A stretch of 33,582 nucleotides of DNA, taken from NCBI GenBank assembly GCA_905181745.1, contig CAJIYV010000163.1, positions 1-33,582 on the forward strand, written 5' to 3'. Shown piece after piece: positions 1 through 8,357 of this stretch. Below the pieces are notes generated by a model. It was given only the letters and a program-made list of their open reading frames with translations. It had not been told where the DNA came from and did not search any database. The position numbers were made by a program, and so were the translations under genes. Each line of letters begins with the position of its first letter. Positions within the stretch are counted from its first letter, which is position 1. The stretch is from an uncultured Actinomycetes bacterium (GTDB lineage: Bacteria; Actinomycetota; Actinomycetes; S36-B12).

Positions 1-1325
1 TGGGCCTCGGAACCAGCTTTCGCCTGAATCCAATGCGCAGACAGCTTTTCACTACCGAGCGAATATAGCGGGCCAACCGTATGAACTCGGACACCCTTTT
101 TCACACCCTTGCGTAAGCGAAGGAACAGAATTGGTGATTCGTCTTCCGGTTCACAGCCAACTAATACGACCTGGGACGCAGATTCGACATCGCCGTAGGT
201 GAGCTCCAACGGCTTTCCAGCTACGTATGCCGCCAAGAATTCTGCTTCCTCATTTGAGGTTGCGCGCGCCCGAAAATCAATGTTGTCACTTCCCAACACG
301 ACTCTGGAAAATTTCGAGTAAGCGTAAGCATCTTCGCTTGTTGCTCGTCCACCGACTAAGACAGCGGTCGAACCCGCTGCGGCGGCCAGGCCCGCGGCGG
401 CGAAGTGCATCGCTTCGGGCCAGGAAGCTGAGCGCAATTCGCCATTCTCGCGAATGAGCGGAGATTCGATTCGACCTGAAGTTAAGTACGCAAATGCGAA
501 GCGCCCCTTGTCACAGCTCCACTCTTCGTTGACTTCCGGGTCATCCCAGGCAAGACGACGGGTCACCGTGCCGCGGCGGTGATCAGTTCGAAGGGAGCAA
601 CCTGATGCGCAGTGTTCACAAGTTGTGGGAACTGAGACTAAATCAAATGGCCGTGAACGGAATCGGTACGACGCACTGGTGAGCGCGCCAACCGGACAGA
701 TCTGAACAACGTTTCCGGAGAAATAGGAATCAAATGGTTCATCATTTGCCGTACCGACCTGCTGTTGGGCACCGCGCTCAAGTAACTCAAGGGATGCATC
801 ACCTGCAATCTCGTCAGCGAATCGGGTGCAGCGCGCACAAGAAACACATCGCTCGCGGTCAAGGAGCACTTCAGCATTGACGTTAATTGGTTTAGGAAAG
901 GTACGTTTTTCACCATCAAAGCGTGATTCGGAATGACCAGAGCTCATAGCTTGATTTTGTAGTGGACACTCCCCACCCTTGTCGCAGATCGCGCAATCAA
1001 GTGGGTGGTTGACGAGCAAGAATTCCATTACTCCTTCTTGGGCAACCCGTGCCATTTCTGAGGAACGTTGGGTGCGAACGTTCATGCCCTCGGAGAGCAC
1101 CTGCGCACATGCCGGCTGCGGCTTAGGCACTCCGTCGATCTCAATCAAGCATGCTCGGCAATTAGCAACTGGCACCAGGAGCGGATGATCGCAAAAACGT
1201 GGAATCTCAATGCCGATCTGCTCAGCAGCACGAATTACGAGAGTTCCTTTTGGAACTTCCATTTCGATTCCGTCGATCACGACGCTAACAGAATCCACCT
1301 TCTCGGTGTGATTGGTAATAGTCAT
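1..1325 (-). CDS. nuoG: NADH-quinone oxidoreductase subunit G, partial (C-terminus off window)
   Basis: This is the electron-transfer subunit of the peripheral arm of complex I, passing electrons from NADH toward menaquinone. About 441 N-terminal residues are visible and the frame stays open to base 1. The cluster ligands are clear. N1b [2Fe-2S] is C-x10-C-x2-C-x13-C from residue 45. N5 is H-x3-C-x2-C-x5-C (HPLDCAICDKGGEC). N4 starts at CVSCARC and is completed by a later CPVGALT. The extra N7 motif C-x2-C-x3-C-x27-C (CEHCASGC then WSCDKG) is intact, as in bacterial NuoG. The ATG at 1325 shares one base with the nuoF stop (TAATG), so translation is probably coupled. The molybdopterin-oxidoreductase-like C-terminal part begins before the cut. 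Identification is secure. The remaining nuoH-N genes would be expected beyond base 1. Confidence 0.97.
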   Translation of the reverse strand, partial: MTITNHTEKVDSVSVVIDGIEMEVPKGTLVIRAAEQIGIEIPRFCDHPLLVPVANCRACLIEIDGVPKPQPACAQVLSEGMNVRTQRSSEMARVAQEGVMEFLLVNHPLDCAICDKGGECPLQNQAMSSGHSESRFDGEKRTFPKPINVNAEVLLDRERCVSCARCTRFADEIAGDASLELLERGAQQQVGTANDEPFDSYFSGNVVQICPVGALTSASYRFRSRPFDLVSVPTTCEHCASGCSLRTDHRRGTVTRRLAWDDPEVNEEWSCDKGRFAFAYLTSGRIESPLIRENGELRSASWPEAMHFAAAGLAAAAGSTAVLVGGRATSEDAYAYSKFSRVVLGSDNIDFRARATSNEEAEFLAAYVAGKPLELTYGDVESASQVVLVGCEPEDESPILFLRLRKGVKKGVRVHTVGPLYSLGSEKLSAHWIQAKAGSEA

Positions 1326-2626
1326 TAGGCGCGCGCCCCCGAGAAGACGTATGACGCAATTGGATCAAACTGTTCGTCAGCGCTGGTGTGAGTTGCCGCG
1401 GTGAATTCGTGACTGAAGTACTTCATAGCCGCGGGATAAGGCGTAGCCGCAGCATCGCCGAGCGCGCAGAAAGACCGACCAGCGATCTGACCACACAGGG
1501 TGGTTAAGGTTTCCATTTCATTTTCTGTGCCGTGACCGTGCTCAAATTTTTCCAGCACGCCCGTAATCCAGTAGGTGCCTTCCCGACAAGGTGTGCACTT
1601 TCCGCACGACTCATGCTTATAAAATTCGAGCCAGCGGGTAACGGCTTTGACAACTGACACCGTGTGATCAAAGACCATTGGGGTGCCCGTTCCCAGCATG
1701 GTTCCCGCCTCGGCCATGGCTTCGTAGGTCAATGGGAGGTCGAGGTGATCGGCGGTCAACATGGGAACACTTGACCCACCTGGAATCCAGAACTTGAGTT
1801 CGGCACCCGGGCGCATCCCACCCGCGTAATCGAGCAATTCGCGCATTGTGATGCCCAGTGGCGCTTCGTAGATTCCAGGCCGCTGCACGTGACCCGAAAC
1901 GGCAAATACTTTGAATCCGGGCGACTTCTCAGTTCCAAATTCACGGAACCATTCAACACCGCGATCAATAATGTAAGGAATATTTGCGATCGTCTCCACG
2001 TTGTTAATCACCGTGGGTGATGAGTACAGCCCAGCAACAGCAGGAAAAGGTGGCTTTAACCGTGGTTGCCCGCGATAGCCCTCAAGCGAGTCAAGGAGCG
2101 CAGTTTCTTCACCACAAATGTACGCACCGGCACCGGAGTGCACTGTCACTTCAAGGTCAAAGCCTGAACCTTGAATGTTCTTACCAATCAGACCCGCTTC
2201 ACGGGCTTGCTTGACCGCGTAGGCGACCTTCCGAATTGCCGCGGGAACTTCACCGCGAATATAGATGAAGGCGTGATTTGCTCGAATGGCAAATGAGGTG
2301 ATGATTACACCTTCGACAAGTGCATGTGGGTTCGCCATCATGATCGGGATGTCTTTACATGCACCCGGTTCAGATTCGTCGGCGTTGACAACCAGGTAAT
2401 GCGGCTTGCCGTCATTTTGTGGAACAAATGACCATTTCAAGCCGGTGGGGAAACCAGCGCCCCCGCGGCCTCGAAGCCCGCTGTCCTTGATGGTCGCAAT
2501 GATGGAGTCAGGGTCGCTCTTGAGTGCTTTAGCGAGCGCTTCGTATCCACCATGGCTCTTGTAGCCGTCAAGTGTGTACAGCGTCGGGTCGTCCCAGTGT
2601 TGCGTAATTACCGGTGTCAGTTTCAC
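1325..2626 (-). CDS. nuoF: NADH-quinone oxidoreductase subunit F (NADH/FMN-binding)
   Basis: This is the NADH dehydrogenase subunit of complex I. It oxidises NADH on FMN and passes electrons to cluster N3. The protein has 433 residues, normal for the family. The glycine-rich nucleotide/FMN segment GRGGAGFPTGLKW lies near residue 52, with the conserved NADESEPG and ICGEETALL segments further on. Near the C-terminus CGKCTPCREG plus a later Cys in SFCALG give the C-x2-C-x2-C...C ligands of [4Fe-4S] N3. The start is GTG at 2626, chosen because it overlaps the nuoE stop by one base (TAGTG), matching the coupled junctions elsewhere in the operon. Nothing looks truncated or unusual. Confidence 0.98.
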   Translation of the reverse strand: MKLTPVITQHWDDPTLYTLDGYKSHGGYEALAKALKSDPDSIIATIKDSGLRGRGGAGFPTGLKWSFVPQNDGKPHYLVVNADESEPGACKDIPIMMANPHALVEGVIITSFAIRANHAFIYIRGEVPAAIRKVAYAVKQAREAGLIGKNIQGSGFDLEVTVHSGAGAYICGEETALLDSLEGYRGQPRLKPPFPAVAGLYSSPTVINNVETIANIPYIIDRGVEWFREFGTEKSPGFKVFAVSGHVQRPGIYEAPLGITMRELLDYAGGMRPGAELKFWIPGGSSVPMLTADHLDLPLTYEAMAEAGTMLGTGTPMVFDHTVSVVKAVTRWLEFYKHESCGKCTPCREGTYWITGVLEKFEHGHGTENEMETLTTLCGQIAGRSFCALGDAAATPYPAAMKYFSHEFTAATHTSADEQFDPIASYVFSGARA

Positions 2627-3276
2627 TATTGCTGCGCTCCAGATTTTGCAATTTTTAGACCGGCAAGCATTTTTTCGTCGACGTAATTCCCGACAGTTGC
2701 TAGGTCGTCTTCTGCCATGGCCAAGGTGTGCTCGGTTGCTTGGAAGTCACGGATCATGGGGCCACGCGTTGACCACACTTCTTCACCCGATGCGAGTTTG
2801 TCAATTAGGGCAACTGCGCTTTGTGGGGTTACGTCGTCCATGAATTCCCAGTCAACCGTCATGACTGGGGCATGGGTACAAGCCGCTTGGCACTCAATCC
2901 GTTCCAACCAGAAATTACCGTCAGCAGATGGTCCGTTATGAGATGCACCCAGGCGCTCAGCAACCCGCTCGTACACAGCGTCACCACCAAGTAGTCCACA
3001 CAGTGTGTTGATACAGACGCCAATGTGGTGCCGGCCAACAGGACTGTACTTATACATTGTGTAAAACGTTGCAACCGCCGTCACCTCCGCGGAGGTGATG
3101 TCAAGTTCTTCTGCACAGGCAGCCATGCCTTCGGTAGTTACTTCGTCTTGCTCTGCTTGCACCAAATGCAGCATGGGCAACAGAGCCGAGCGTGGGTTCG
3201 GGTACCGCTTGGCTAACTCTCGCATTTTTAATCTGGTTGATTCAGAGATCACGTGCTGCTCATTTCTCTGTGACAT
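2626..3276 (-). CDS. nuoE: NADH-quinone oxidoreductase subunit E
   Basis: This is the 24-kDa-type thioredoxin-fold subunit of complex I that carries the N1a [2Fe-2S] cluster next to NuoF. It has 216 residues. The ligands appear as C-x4-C (CINTLC, about residue 88) and C-x3-C (CQAAC, about residue 128), followed by the usual THAPVM. The N-terminal helical part includes RSALLPMLHLVQ and the family segment VATFYTMY. The ATG at 3276 overlaps the nuoD stop by one base (TAATG). The last ~40 residues are a variable acidic and hydrophobic tail with no motif I recognise. Confidence 0.97.
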   Translation of the reverse strand: MSQRNEQHVISESTRLKMRELAKRYPNPRSALLPMLHLVQAEQDEVTTEGMAACAEELDITSAEVTAVATFYTMYKYSPVGRHHIGVCINTLCGLLGGDAVYERVAERLGASHNGPSADGNFWLERIECQAACTHAPVMTVDWEFMDDVTPQSAVALIDKLASGEEVWSTRGPMIRDFQATEHTLAMAEDDLATVGNYVDEKMLAGLKIAKSGAQQ

Positions 3277-4616
3277 TAACGGTCAACCCCGCCCATGACA
3301 GGATCAATACTGGCAACCGCTGCGATTACGTCCGCGATCATGGAACCCTCGCTCATCGCGGAGACGGCCTGCAAGTTATTGAAAGAGGGGTCACGGAAAT
3401 GCACCCGGTACGGGCGGGTTCCACCCGTGCTCACAACGTGGGCGCCAAGTTCACCACGTGGAGACTCAATCGGGACGTAGGCTTGTCCAGCAGGGACGCT
3501 GAAGCCTTCCGTAACCAACTTGAAATGGTGAATGAGCGCTTCCATCGACTCACTCATGATTTCTTGGATGTGTTCTGGTGAGTTCCCTTGTCCGTCGCTG
3601 CCAACTGACAATTGCGATGGCCACGCAATTTTCTTGTCGGCAATCATGATGGGACCAGGCACTAGTCGATCTAGGCATTGATCGACAATGTTAAGTGACT
3701 CATGCATTTCAGCGATGCGGATCAAGAAGCGTCCGTACGCGTCTGAGGTTTTTTGGGTAGGAACATTGAATTCATAGTTTTCATAGCCGCAATAGGGCGC
3801 GCTCTTGCGCAGGTCATGGGGCAGCCCGGTTGAACGCAGGATCGGCCCCGTAATGCCCAGCGCCATACAGCCGGTGAGGTCAAGGTAGCCAACACCAACC
3901 GTTCGACCCATCCAGATTGCGTTGTCTACCAGCAAATCCGAGGTGTCCTTGAGCCGCTTGCGAAGCAGCACCACAGTTTCGCGAATTTTTTCTTCTGCGC
4001 CACTTGGTAGGTCTTGGGCGACGCCCCCCGGTCGGATGTAAGCACTGTTCATGCGAAGCCCAGAGACCATTTCGAAAATGTCGAGAACGAGTTCGCGTTC
4101 GCGGAAACCAAAAATCATGGCGGTGAGCGCTCCGAGCTCCATGCCGCCCGTTGCGAGTGCCACTAAGTGGGAAGAAACCCGATTGAGTTCCATCATCATC
4201 ACTCGGATTACGTTTGCTCGTTCTGGGATGTGGTCTTCAATGCCCAGAAGTCGCTCGACCGAGAGGCAGTAGGCCGTCTCATTGAACATCGGGGCCAGGT
4301 AATCCATCCGGGTTACGTAGGTGACACCTTGAACCCAAGTGCGAAACTCCATATTCTTTTCGATCCCGGTATGCAAGAAACCAATACCGCACCGAGCCTC
4401 AACGACAGTCTCACCCTCAAGTTCCAAAATCATGCGAAGAACACCGTGAGTGGACGGGTGCTGCGGTCCCATGTTGACCACGATCCGCTCGTTCTCACCC
4501 TCCGGCGCCGCCGCTATGCTGTCCCAGTCGCCTCCGCCAAGGTTGTACACGGTGCCGTCAGTGGTGTCATAGGACCCCGAAAATGGATCAGGATTCGTAA
4601 ATTCGGTGGTAGTCAT
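3276..4616 (-). CDS. nuoD: NADH-quinone oxidoreductase subunit D
   Basis: This is the 49-kDa-type subunit of complex I that helps form the quinone pocket at the junction with the membrane arm. It has 446 residues. Visible family marks are the quinone-site segment GPQHPSTHGVLR near residue 51, the GFLHTGIEKNMEFR segment, and the C-terminal DPVMGGVDR ending typical of the [NiFe]-hydrogenase-derived fold. The hydrogenase metal cysteines are absent, as expected in complex I. The first ~45 residues are a variable lead. The ATG at 4616 overlaps the nuoC stop by one base (TAATG). No anomaly seen. Confidence 0.98.
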   Translation of the reverse strand: MTTTEFTNPDPFSGSYDTTDGTVYNLGGGDWDSIAAAPEGENERIVVNMGPQHPSTHGVLRMILELEGETVVEARCGIGFLHTGIEKNMEFRTWVQGVTYVTRMDYLAPMFNETAYCLSVERLLGIEDHIPERANVIRVMMMELNRVSSHLVALATGGMELGALTAMIFGFRERELVLDIFEMVSGLRMNSAYIRPGGVAQDLPSGAEEKIRETVVLLRKRLKDTSDLLVDNAIWMGRTVGVGYLDLTGCMALGITGPILRSTGLPHDLRKSAPYCGYENYEFNVPTQKTSDAYGRFLIRIAEMHESLNIVDQCLDRLVPGPIMIADKKIAWPSQLSVGSDGQGNSPEHIQEIMSESMEALIHHFKLVTEGFSVPAGQAYVPIESPRGELGAHVVSTGGTRPYRVHFRDPSFNNLQAVSAMSEGSMIADVIAAVASIDPVMGGVDR

Positions 4617-5308
4617 TAGTTGTAGGACCTCCGGTGATCTGGTGCGGGAATACTTGCACCCTTGTATTCAACGGGGATCCCACCCAGTGGATAGTCCTTG
4701 CGCTGCGGATGCCCCACCCAATCATCAGGCATTTGAATTCGCGTAAGCGCCGGATGCCCGTCAAAAATTACTCCGAAAAAGTCCCAAGTTTCGCGCTCAT
4801 GCCAATCCACTGACGGGTAAAGCGCGACCAATGATGGAAGGTGGCGATCTGAGTCAGGAATTGACACTTCAACCCGAATTCGGCGGTTATGTGTGATGGA
4901 AAGTAAAGCGTAGACAATATGCAGCTCCCGATCCTTGTCTTGTGGGAAGTGAACGCCGCTCACACTTGTGCACATTTCAAATCGGAGTGCCGGTTCATCG
5001 CGGCATTCGGTCATGAACGCAATCAGGTTCTCGGGCGTGACATAAAAAGTCATTTCGCCACGATCGATCACAATTCTCTCGACCGCGCCGCTCACTCCAG
5101 CGTCGACCAGTGAAAGCGCCAGTTCTTCGGCGACTTCGTCATACCAGCTTCCGAATGGCGGGATTGATGCACCGGGCATGACAATCGGTGCCACCAGTCC
5201 GCCAAAACCGCTGGTGTCCCCGGATCCTTGTGAACCAAATGCACCCTTGCGCACACCCACCAGATCAATTTCGGCTACGCCGTCTGGTACGACGGGGAGG
5301 TCGCTCAT
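4616..5308 (-). CDS. nuoC: NADH-quinone oxidoreductase subunit C
   Basis: This is the 30-kDa-type subunit of complex I, a structural partner of NuoD in the peripheral arm. It has 230 residues. The signature is at the C-terminal side: HERETWDFFGVIFDGHP, then IQMPDDWVGHPQRKDYPLGG. The N-terminal ~65 residues, with a glycine-rich stretch (GSQGSGDTSGFGG), are poorly conserved, as is usual in actinobacterial NuoC. The ATG at 5308 overlaps the nuoB stop by four bases (ATGA). NuoC and NuoD are separate genes here, not the fused nuoCD seen in enterobacteria. Confidence 0.97.
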   Translation of the reverse strand: MSDLPVVPDGVAEIDLVGVRKGAFGSQGSGDTSGFGGLVAPIVMPGASIPPFGSWYDEVAEELALSLVDAGVSGAVERIVIDRGEMTFYVTPENLIAFMTECRDEPALRFEMCTSVSGVHFPQDKDRELHIVYALLSITHNRRIRVEVSIPDSDRHLPSLVALYPSVDWHERETWDFFGVIFDGHPALTRIQMPDDWVGHPQRKDYPLGGIPVEYKGASIPAPDHRRSYN

Positions 5309-5859
5309 CGCAGGAGCCCCTTCATGTCAAGTACGGAAGGTGCAGCCAAGGCAATCTGCTCTTGCTCAATAATTTGCTTTTTGCGATTCACCCCGAGCTT
5401 CATGTCTTGAATTTCGTCATGGATTTTCAGGATTGCGTCAATGAGCATTTCGGGGCGGGGCGGGCAACCCGGCAGATACACGTCAACGGGAACAATGTGG
5501 TCCACTCCCTGAACAACGGCATAGTTATTAAACATGCCACCACTGGATGAACACACGCCCATTGCGAGCACCCATTTTGGATTCGGCATTTGGTCATAGA
5601 TTTGGCGCAAGACCGGTGCCATTTTTTGGCTCACTCGACCGGCCACAATCATTAGGTCCGCTTGGCGCGGTGAGGCCCGGAAAACTTCCATGCCAAAACG
5701 GGCAATGTCATATCGCGGGCCACCGGTTGCCATCATTTCAATTGCACAACATGCCAAGCCAAATGTGGCTGGCCAGAGGGAGCCTTTACGCGCGTACCCG
5801 GCTACCTGCTCAACAGTTGTGAGCAGAATTCCCGAAGGTAGTTTCTCTTCAAGACCCAT
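5305..5859 (-). CDS. nuoB: NADH-quinone oxidoreductase subunit B
   Basis: This is the PSST-type subunit of complex I, carrying terminal cluster N2 that reduces the quinone. I place the start at the ATG at 5859, giving 184 residues that begin MGLEEKLPSG, as actinobacterial NuoB proteins usually do. This ATG also overlaps the nuoA stop by one base (TAATG), like four of the other junctions. A further in-frame start at 5889 would add ten residues but lies well inside nuoA. Cluster N2 ligands are the adjacent cysteines in GLACCAIEMM, the Cys in AMGVCSSSGG and the Cys in PGCPPRPE. Sequence is very highly conserved. Confidence 0.98.
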   Translation of the reverse strand: MGLEEKLPSGILLTTVEQVAGYARKGSLWPATFGLACCAIEMMATGGPRYDIARFGMEVFRASPRQADLMIVAGRVSQKMAPVLRQIYDQMPNPKWVLAMGVCSSSGGMFNNYAVVQGVDHIVPVDVYLPGCPPRPEMLIDAILKIHDEIQDMKLGVNRKKQIIEQEQIALAAPSVLDMKGLLR

Positions 5860-6218
5860 TAATCCCACTCCAATCCGCCGCGGCGCCATTCAAATGCATA
5901 GGGCAAACCCAAATTTATGAGAAAGAGGAAAATCGCGATTAACCCAAATACGCCCAGCGCATCGGCTGAGACCGCCCAAGGGTAGAGGAAAACCAACTCG
6001 ATGTCGAAAATAATAAACATCATGGCGGTGAGGTAGTACTTAATGGGGAAACGGCCGCCACCCATTGGCTGCGGTGTTGGCTCAATCCCACACTCGTAAG
6101 CGGCGTATTTCGCACGGTTATACCGTTTGGGACCCGTGAAACTGGCGATTACGATTGAGAAAGCTGCAAAACCGAATGCCAAGATCCCGAGCACCAAGAT
6201 TGGTGTGTAGACGTTCAT
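5859..6218 (-). CDS. nuoA: NADH-quinone oxidoreductase subunit A
   Basis: This is a small membrane subunit of complex I near the quinone channel, 119 residues with three predicted transmembrane helices (about residues 5-27, 63-85 and 88-110). Family marks are YECGIEP in the first loop, with the conserved Cys, and FPIKYYLTAMMFIIFDIE. It heads the nuo operon. The ATG at 6218 follows a purine-rich AAAGGGCGGG about 4 bases upstream that could serve as ribosome binding site. The 103 bases up to menG hold a Rex-type operator, so transcription is likely repressed when NADH/NAD+ is low. Confidence 0.97.
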   Translation of the reverse strand: MNVYTPILVLGILAFGFAAFSIVIASFTGPKRYNRAKYAAYECGIEPTPQPMGGGRFPIKYYLTAMMFIIFDIELVFLYPWAVSADALGVFGLIAIFLFLINLGLPYAFEWRRGGLEWD

Positions 6219-6285
6219 ACCCGCCCTTTCACATACTCGAATGCCAAGCCAGTCACAGCAGCTTTTCTCTCATCTACTTGCGCGA

Positions 6286-6303
6286 TTGTGAAATTTTTCA
6301 CTA
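6286..6303. promoter_or_regulatory. Rex operator upstream of nuoA
   Basis: The 18-mer TTGTGAAATTTTTCACTA matches the actinobacterial Rex operator pattern TTGTGAAnnnnTTCACAA at 13 of 14 fixed positions; only the 17th base differs. It is 68 bases upstream of the nuoA start, in the only gap before the operon. A rex gene is present in this window. In Streptomyces coelicolor Rex represses nuo and other respiratory genes, so repression of nuo here is a strong inference rather than something shown. Confidence 0.8.
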
Positions 6304-6311
6304 TCTGACCA

Positions 6312-6317
6312 AGCATA
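6312..6317 (-). promoter_or_regulatory. Candidate -10 box for the nuo operon
   Basis: On the minus strand the hexamer TATGCT (TAnnnT type) lies just upstream of the Rex operator. Transcription from it would start at the operator edge, so bound Rex would block it. No good -35 box was identified and the hexamer abuts the menG stop, so this is tentative. Confidence 0.3.
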
Positions 6318-6321
6318 GTGG

Positions 6322-7020
6322 CTAATCCTTCGGAGCAACCGCCCGGTGGATGCTCACGATTCCCCCGGTGAAATTGCGCCACTGAACCGCTCCCCAGCCC
6401 GCGTCGGCAATGTCTGCTGCCAGCTCTTCTTGGACCGGCCAAGCGCGGATTGACTCGGCCAAATACCGATAAGCATCCGGATTTGAAGAGACCCGGTTCG
6501 AGAGCACGGGCAACGCCGCCATGAGGTACTCGGTATACACCCGACGAAATGGGGCCAGCGTTGGATGGGAAAACTCGCAGATCACGAGACGCCCACCGGG
6601 CTTAATCACGCGCCTGAACTCCTCTAGGGCCACCATGCGATCGGCTACGTTTCGCAATCCGAAGGAAATAGTGACCCGGTCAAAACTTGAGTCGCCAAAT
6701 GGCAGGGCTAGCGCATCTGCCGCGACGAAAGGAATCGCCGGGTTTCGGGCTTTGCCTACTTCGAGCATTCCCAGTGAAAAGTCCGCGGCAATGACATCCG
6801 CCCCTGAGGCGGTGAATGCGGCCGATGAGGTTCCGGTGCCCGCTGCGATGTCGAGAACTAGTTGTCCTTCTTCCAGTTGTAAAGCTTTACGCACGGCGCT
6901 GCGCCAACGCCGGGTCTGTCCCACGGCCAGAATGTCATTGGTGCGATCGTACTTAGCGGCAACTGCATCAAACATCGCAGCAACTTCAGCTGGATCCTTA
7001 TCCAAATTTGCCCTCGGCAC
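6322..7020 (-). CDS. menG: Demethylmenaquinone methyltransferase (MenG/UbiE)
   Basis: This SAM-dependent methyltransferase makes the last step of menaquinone synthesis, C-methylating demethylmenaquinone. Class I Rossmann motifs are present: VLDIAAGTGTSS (SAM loop), then IAADFSLGML, ISFGLRNVADR and GGRLVICEFS, all UbiE/MenG hallmarks. I prefer the GTG at 7020 (232 residues) because the protein then begins close to the mycobacterial form (…RANLDKDP). The start also has a -10-like CAGACT at 7027-7032, six bases upstream, suiting a leaderless mRNA. Longer forms from GTG at 7050 or 7056 are possible. It diverges from menF and ends 103 bases before nuoA on the same strand. Function is secure, start uncertain. 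Confidence 0.93.
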   Translation of the reverse strand: MPRANLDKDPAEVAAMFDAVAAKYDRTNDILAVGQTRRWRSAVRKALQLEEGQLVLDIAAGTGTSSAAFTASGADVIAADFSLGMLEVGKARNPAIPFVAADALALPFGDSSFDRVTISFGLRNVADRMVALEEFRRVIKPGGRLVICEFSHPTLAPFRRVYTEYLMAALPVLSNRVSSNPDAYRYLAESIRAWPVQEELAADIADAGWGAVQWRNFTGGIVSIHRAVAPKD

Positions 7021-7091
7021 GCCCTTAGTCTGCCAGAGATCCCGCCTCACGCTCACTGCAGTTCCAAGTGGTTAAAACAACGCGCGAGCCT

Positions 7092-7097
7092 TAGGCT
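7092..7097 (+). promoter_or_regulatory. -10 box for leaderless menF
   Basis: TAGGCT (TAnnnT) ends six bases before the menF GTG at 7104. There is no Shine-Dalgarno sequence, which implies that the mRNA starts at or next to the start codon. Confidence 0.6.
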
Positions 7098-7103
7098 TAC
7101 GCG

Positions 7104-8357
7104 GTGAGCGTGAATGAGCAGCCAGGTGTCTTGCCCGACCAAGAACACCTGACTTTCCGTACTCGAGCTCTCGAACACGACCTAGAACTTCTCCAACATC
7201 TGCCTAGCGAGAGCCCACTGGCCTGGGTCCGAGGTGGCGAAGGACTCATTGGTTGGGGGGTGGCTGCTCGATTGCAAGTGCGTGGCGATGAAACCTTTTC
7301 CCGAACCCAGCGCTGGTGGAACCAACTCCTCGCAAATGCCCACATTGAGGACACTGTTAGCTTGCCGGGAACGGGACCGGTTGCTTTCGCCTCATTTGCA
7401 TTCGACCGCGATAACCTCTCCGAAGTTGTCGTCCCTAATGTTGTTGTCGGTAAACGTGGTGGACAAACCTGGATGACCACGATTGGGTCGGCGAGTAGCG
7501 TCCTGCCACCGGTTTCCGTCCCCGCTTCACCCACCACGGTGCGTTGGGCTGAAGGAAGCATTCCGCCATGGGAATGGGAACAATCCGTTGCCACCGCTGT
7601 TGAACGAATTACCGCAGGCGAACTCGACAAAGTAGTTCTTGCCCGCGACCTCATTGCACACGTTGACGGTGCACTCGACGTTCGATTCCTGATCAATCAA
7701 CTTGCTCGGGCCTATCCCACCTGTTGGACATTCGTGGTCGAAGATCTTTTTGGGGCAACCCCGGAGTTGCTGGTTCGGCGAACGGGTGGGCTGGTTATGA
7801 GCCGGGTCCTTGCCGGCACGGTTCGGCGCCAGGGGGACAAATCTACGGATGCGGATTTAGCCTTGGATCTCATGAAGAGCGACAAAGATCTCGCCGAACA
7901 CGAGTACGCGGTTCACTCAGTTGCCAAAGCACTCGCAACACATTGCACCGACCTTGAAGTTCCTGAACAGCCACGAGTTCTCGAGCTTGCAAATGTACAA
8001 CACCTGGCGACCGATATCATTGGTCAACTTGCCAGTGAAGCCCCGATCCTGTCCATTGTTGCATCCCTTCACCCCACTGCGGCCGTGTGCGGAACCCCCA
8101 CCGAACGGGCCAAAGCCATGATCCCCGAACTTGAAGGAATGAATCGTGGACGTTATGCCGGACCGGTTGGTTGGTTTGATCATCACGGTGACGGCGAGTT
8201 TGGAATTGCTCTGCGTTGCGCGAAGATTGATCAGGAGTCGCGCACCGTGCGTTCCTTTGCCGGGTGCGGAATCGTTGCCGGGTCAATCCCTGAGTTGGAA
8301 TTTGCCGAATCAGCCGCAAAACTTGCGCCCGTCCGTGACGCTCTGGAAAGCCGCTAG
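7104..8357 (+). CDS. menF: Isochorismate synthase (MenF)
   Basis: It isomerises chorismate to isochorismate, the committed step of menaquinone synthesis. The 417-residue protein ends in the chorismate-binding (anthranilate synthase I / EntC / MenF) domain, about residues 150-410. Visible marks are ERITAGELDKVVLAR, the segment SRVLAGTVRRQG, the metal-binding region KDLAEHEYAV, and LHPTAAVCGTP. GMNRGRYAGPVGW and an ending of the type SFAGCGIVAGSIPELE are also typical. EntC cannot be separated from MenF by sequence, but the men gene context and lack of siderophore genes favour MenF. The GTG at 7104 has a leaderless-type -10; a second in-frame GTG lies at 7110. It is convergent with menD. Confidence 0.93.
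   Translation: MSVNEQPGVLPDQEHLTFRTRALEHDLELLQHLPSESPLAWVRGGEGLIGWGVAARLQVRGDETFSRTQRWWNQLLANAHIEDTVSLPGTGPVAFASFAFDRDNLSEVVVPNVVVGKRGGQTWMTTIGSASSVLPPVSVPASPTTVRWAEGSIPPWEWEQSVATAVERITAGELDKVVLARDLIAHVDGALDVRFLINQLARAYPTCWTFVVEDLFGATPELLVRRTGGLVMSRVLAGTVRRQGDKSTDADLALDLMKSDKDLAEHEYAVHSVAKALATHCTDLEVPEQPRVLELANVQHLATDIIGQLASEAPILSIVASLHPTAAVCGTPTERAKAMIPELEGMNRGRYAGPVGWFDHHGDGEFGIALRCAKIDQESRTVRSFAGCGIVAGSIPELEFAESAAKLAPVRDALESR

Noticed and set aside
1068..1328. Plus-strand open frames opposite nuo genes
   Set aside because: They are reverse-strand shadows of nuoG and other securely identified subunits, without start signals.
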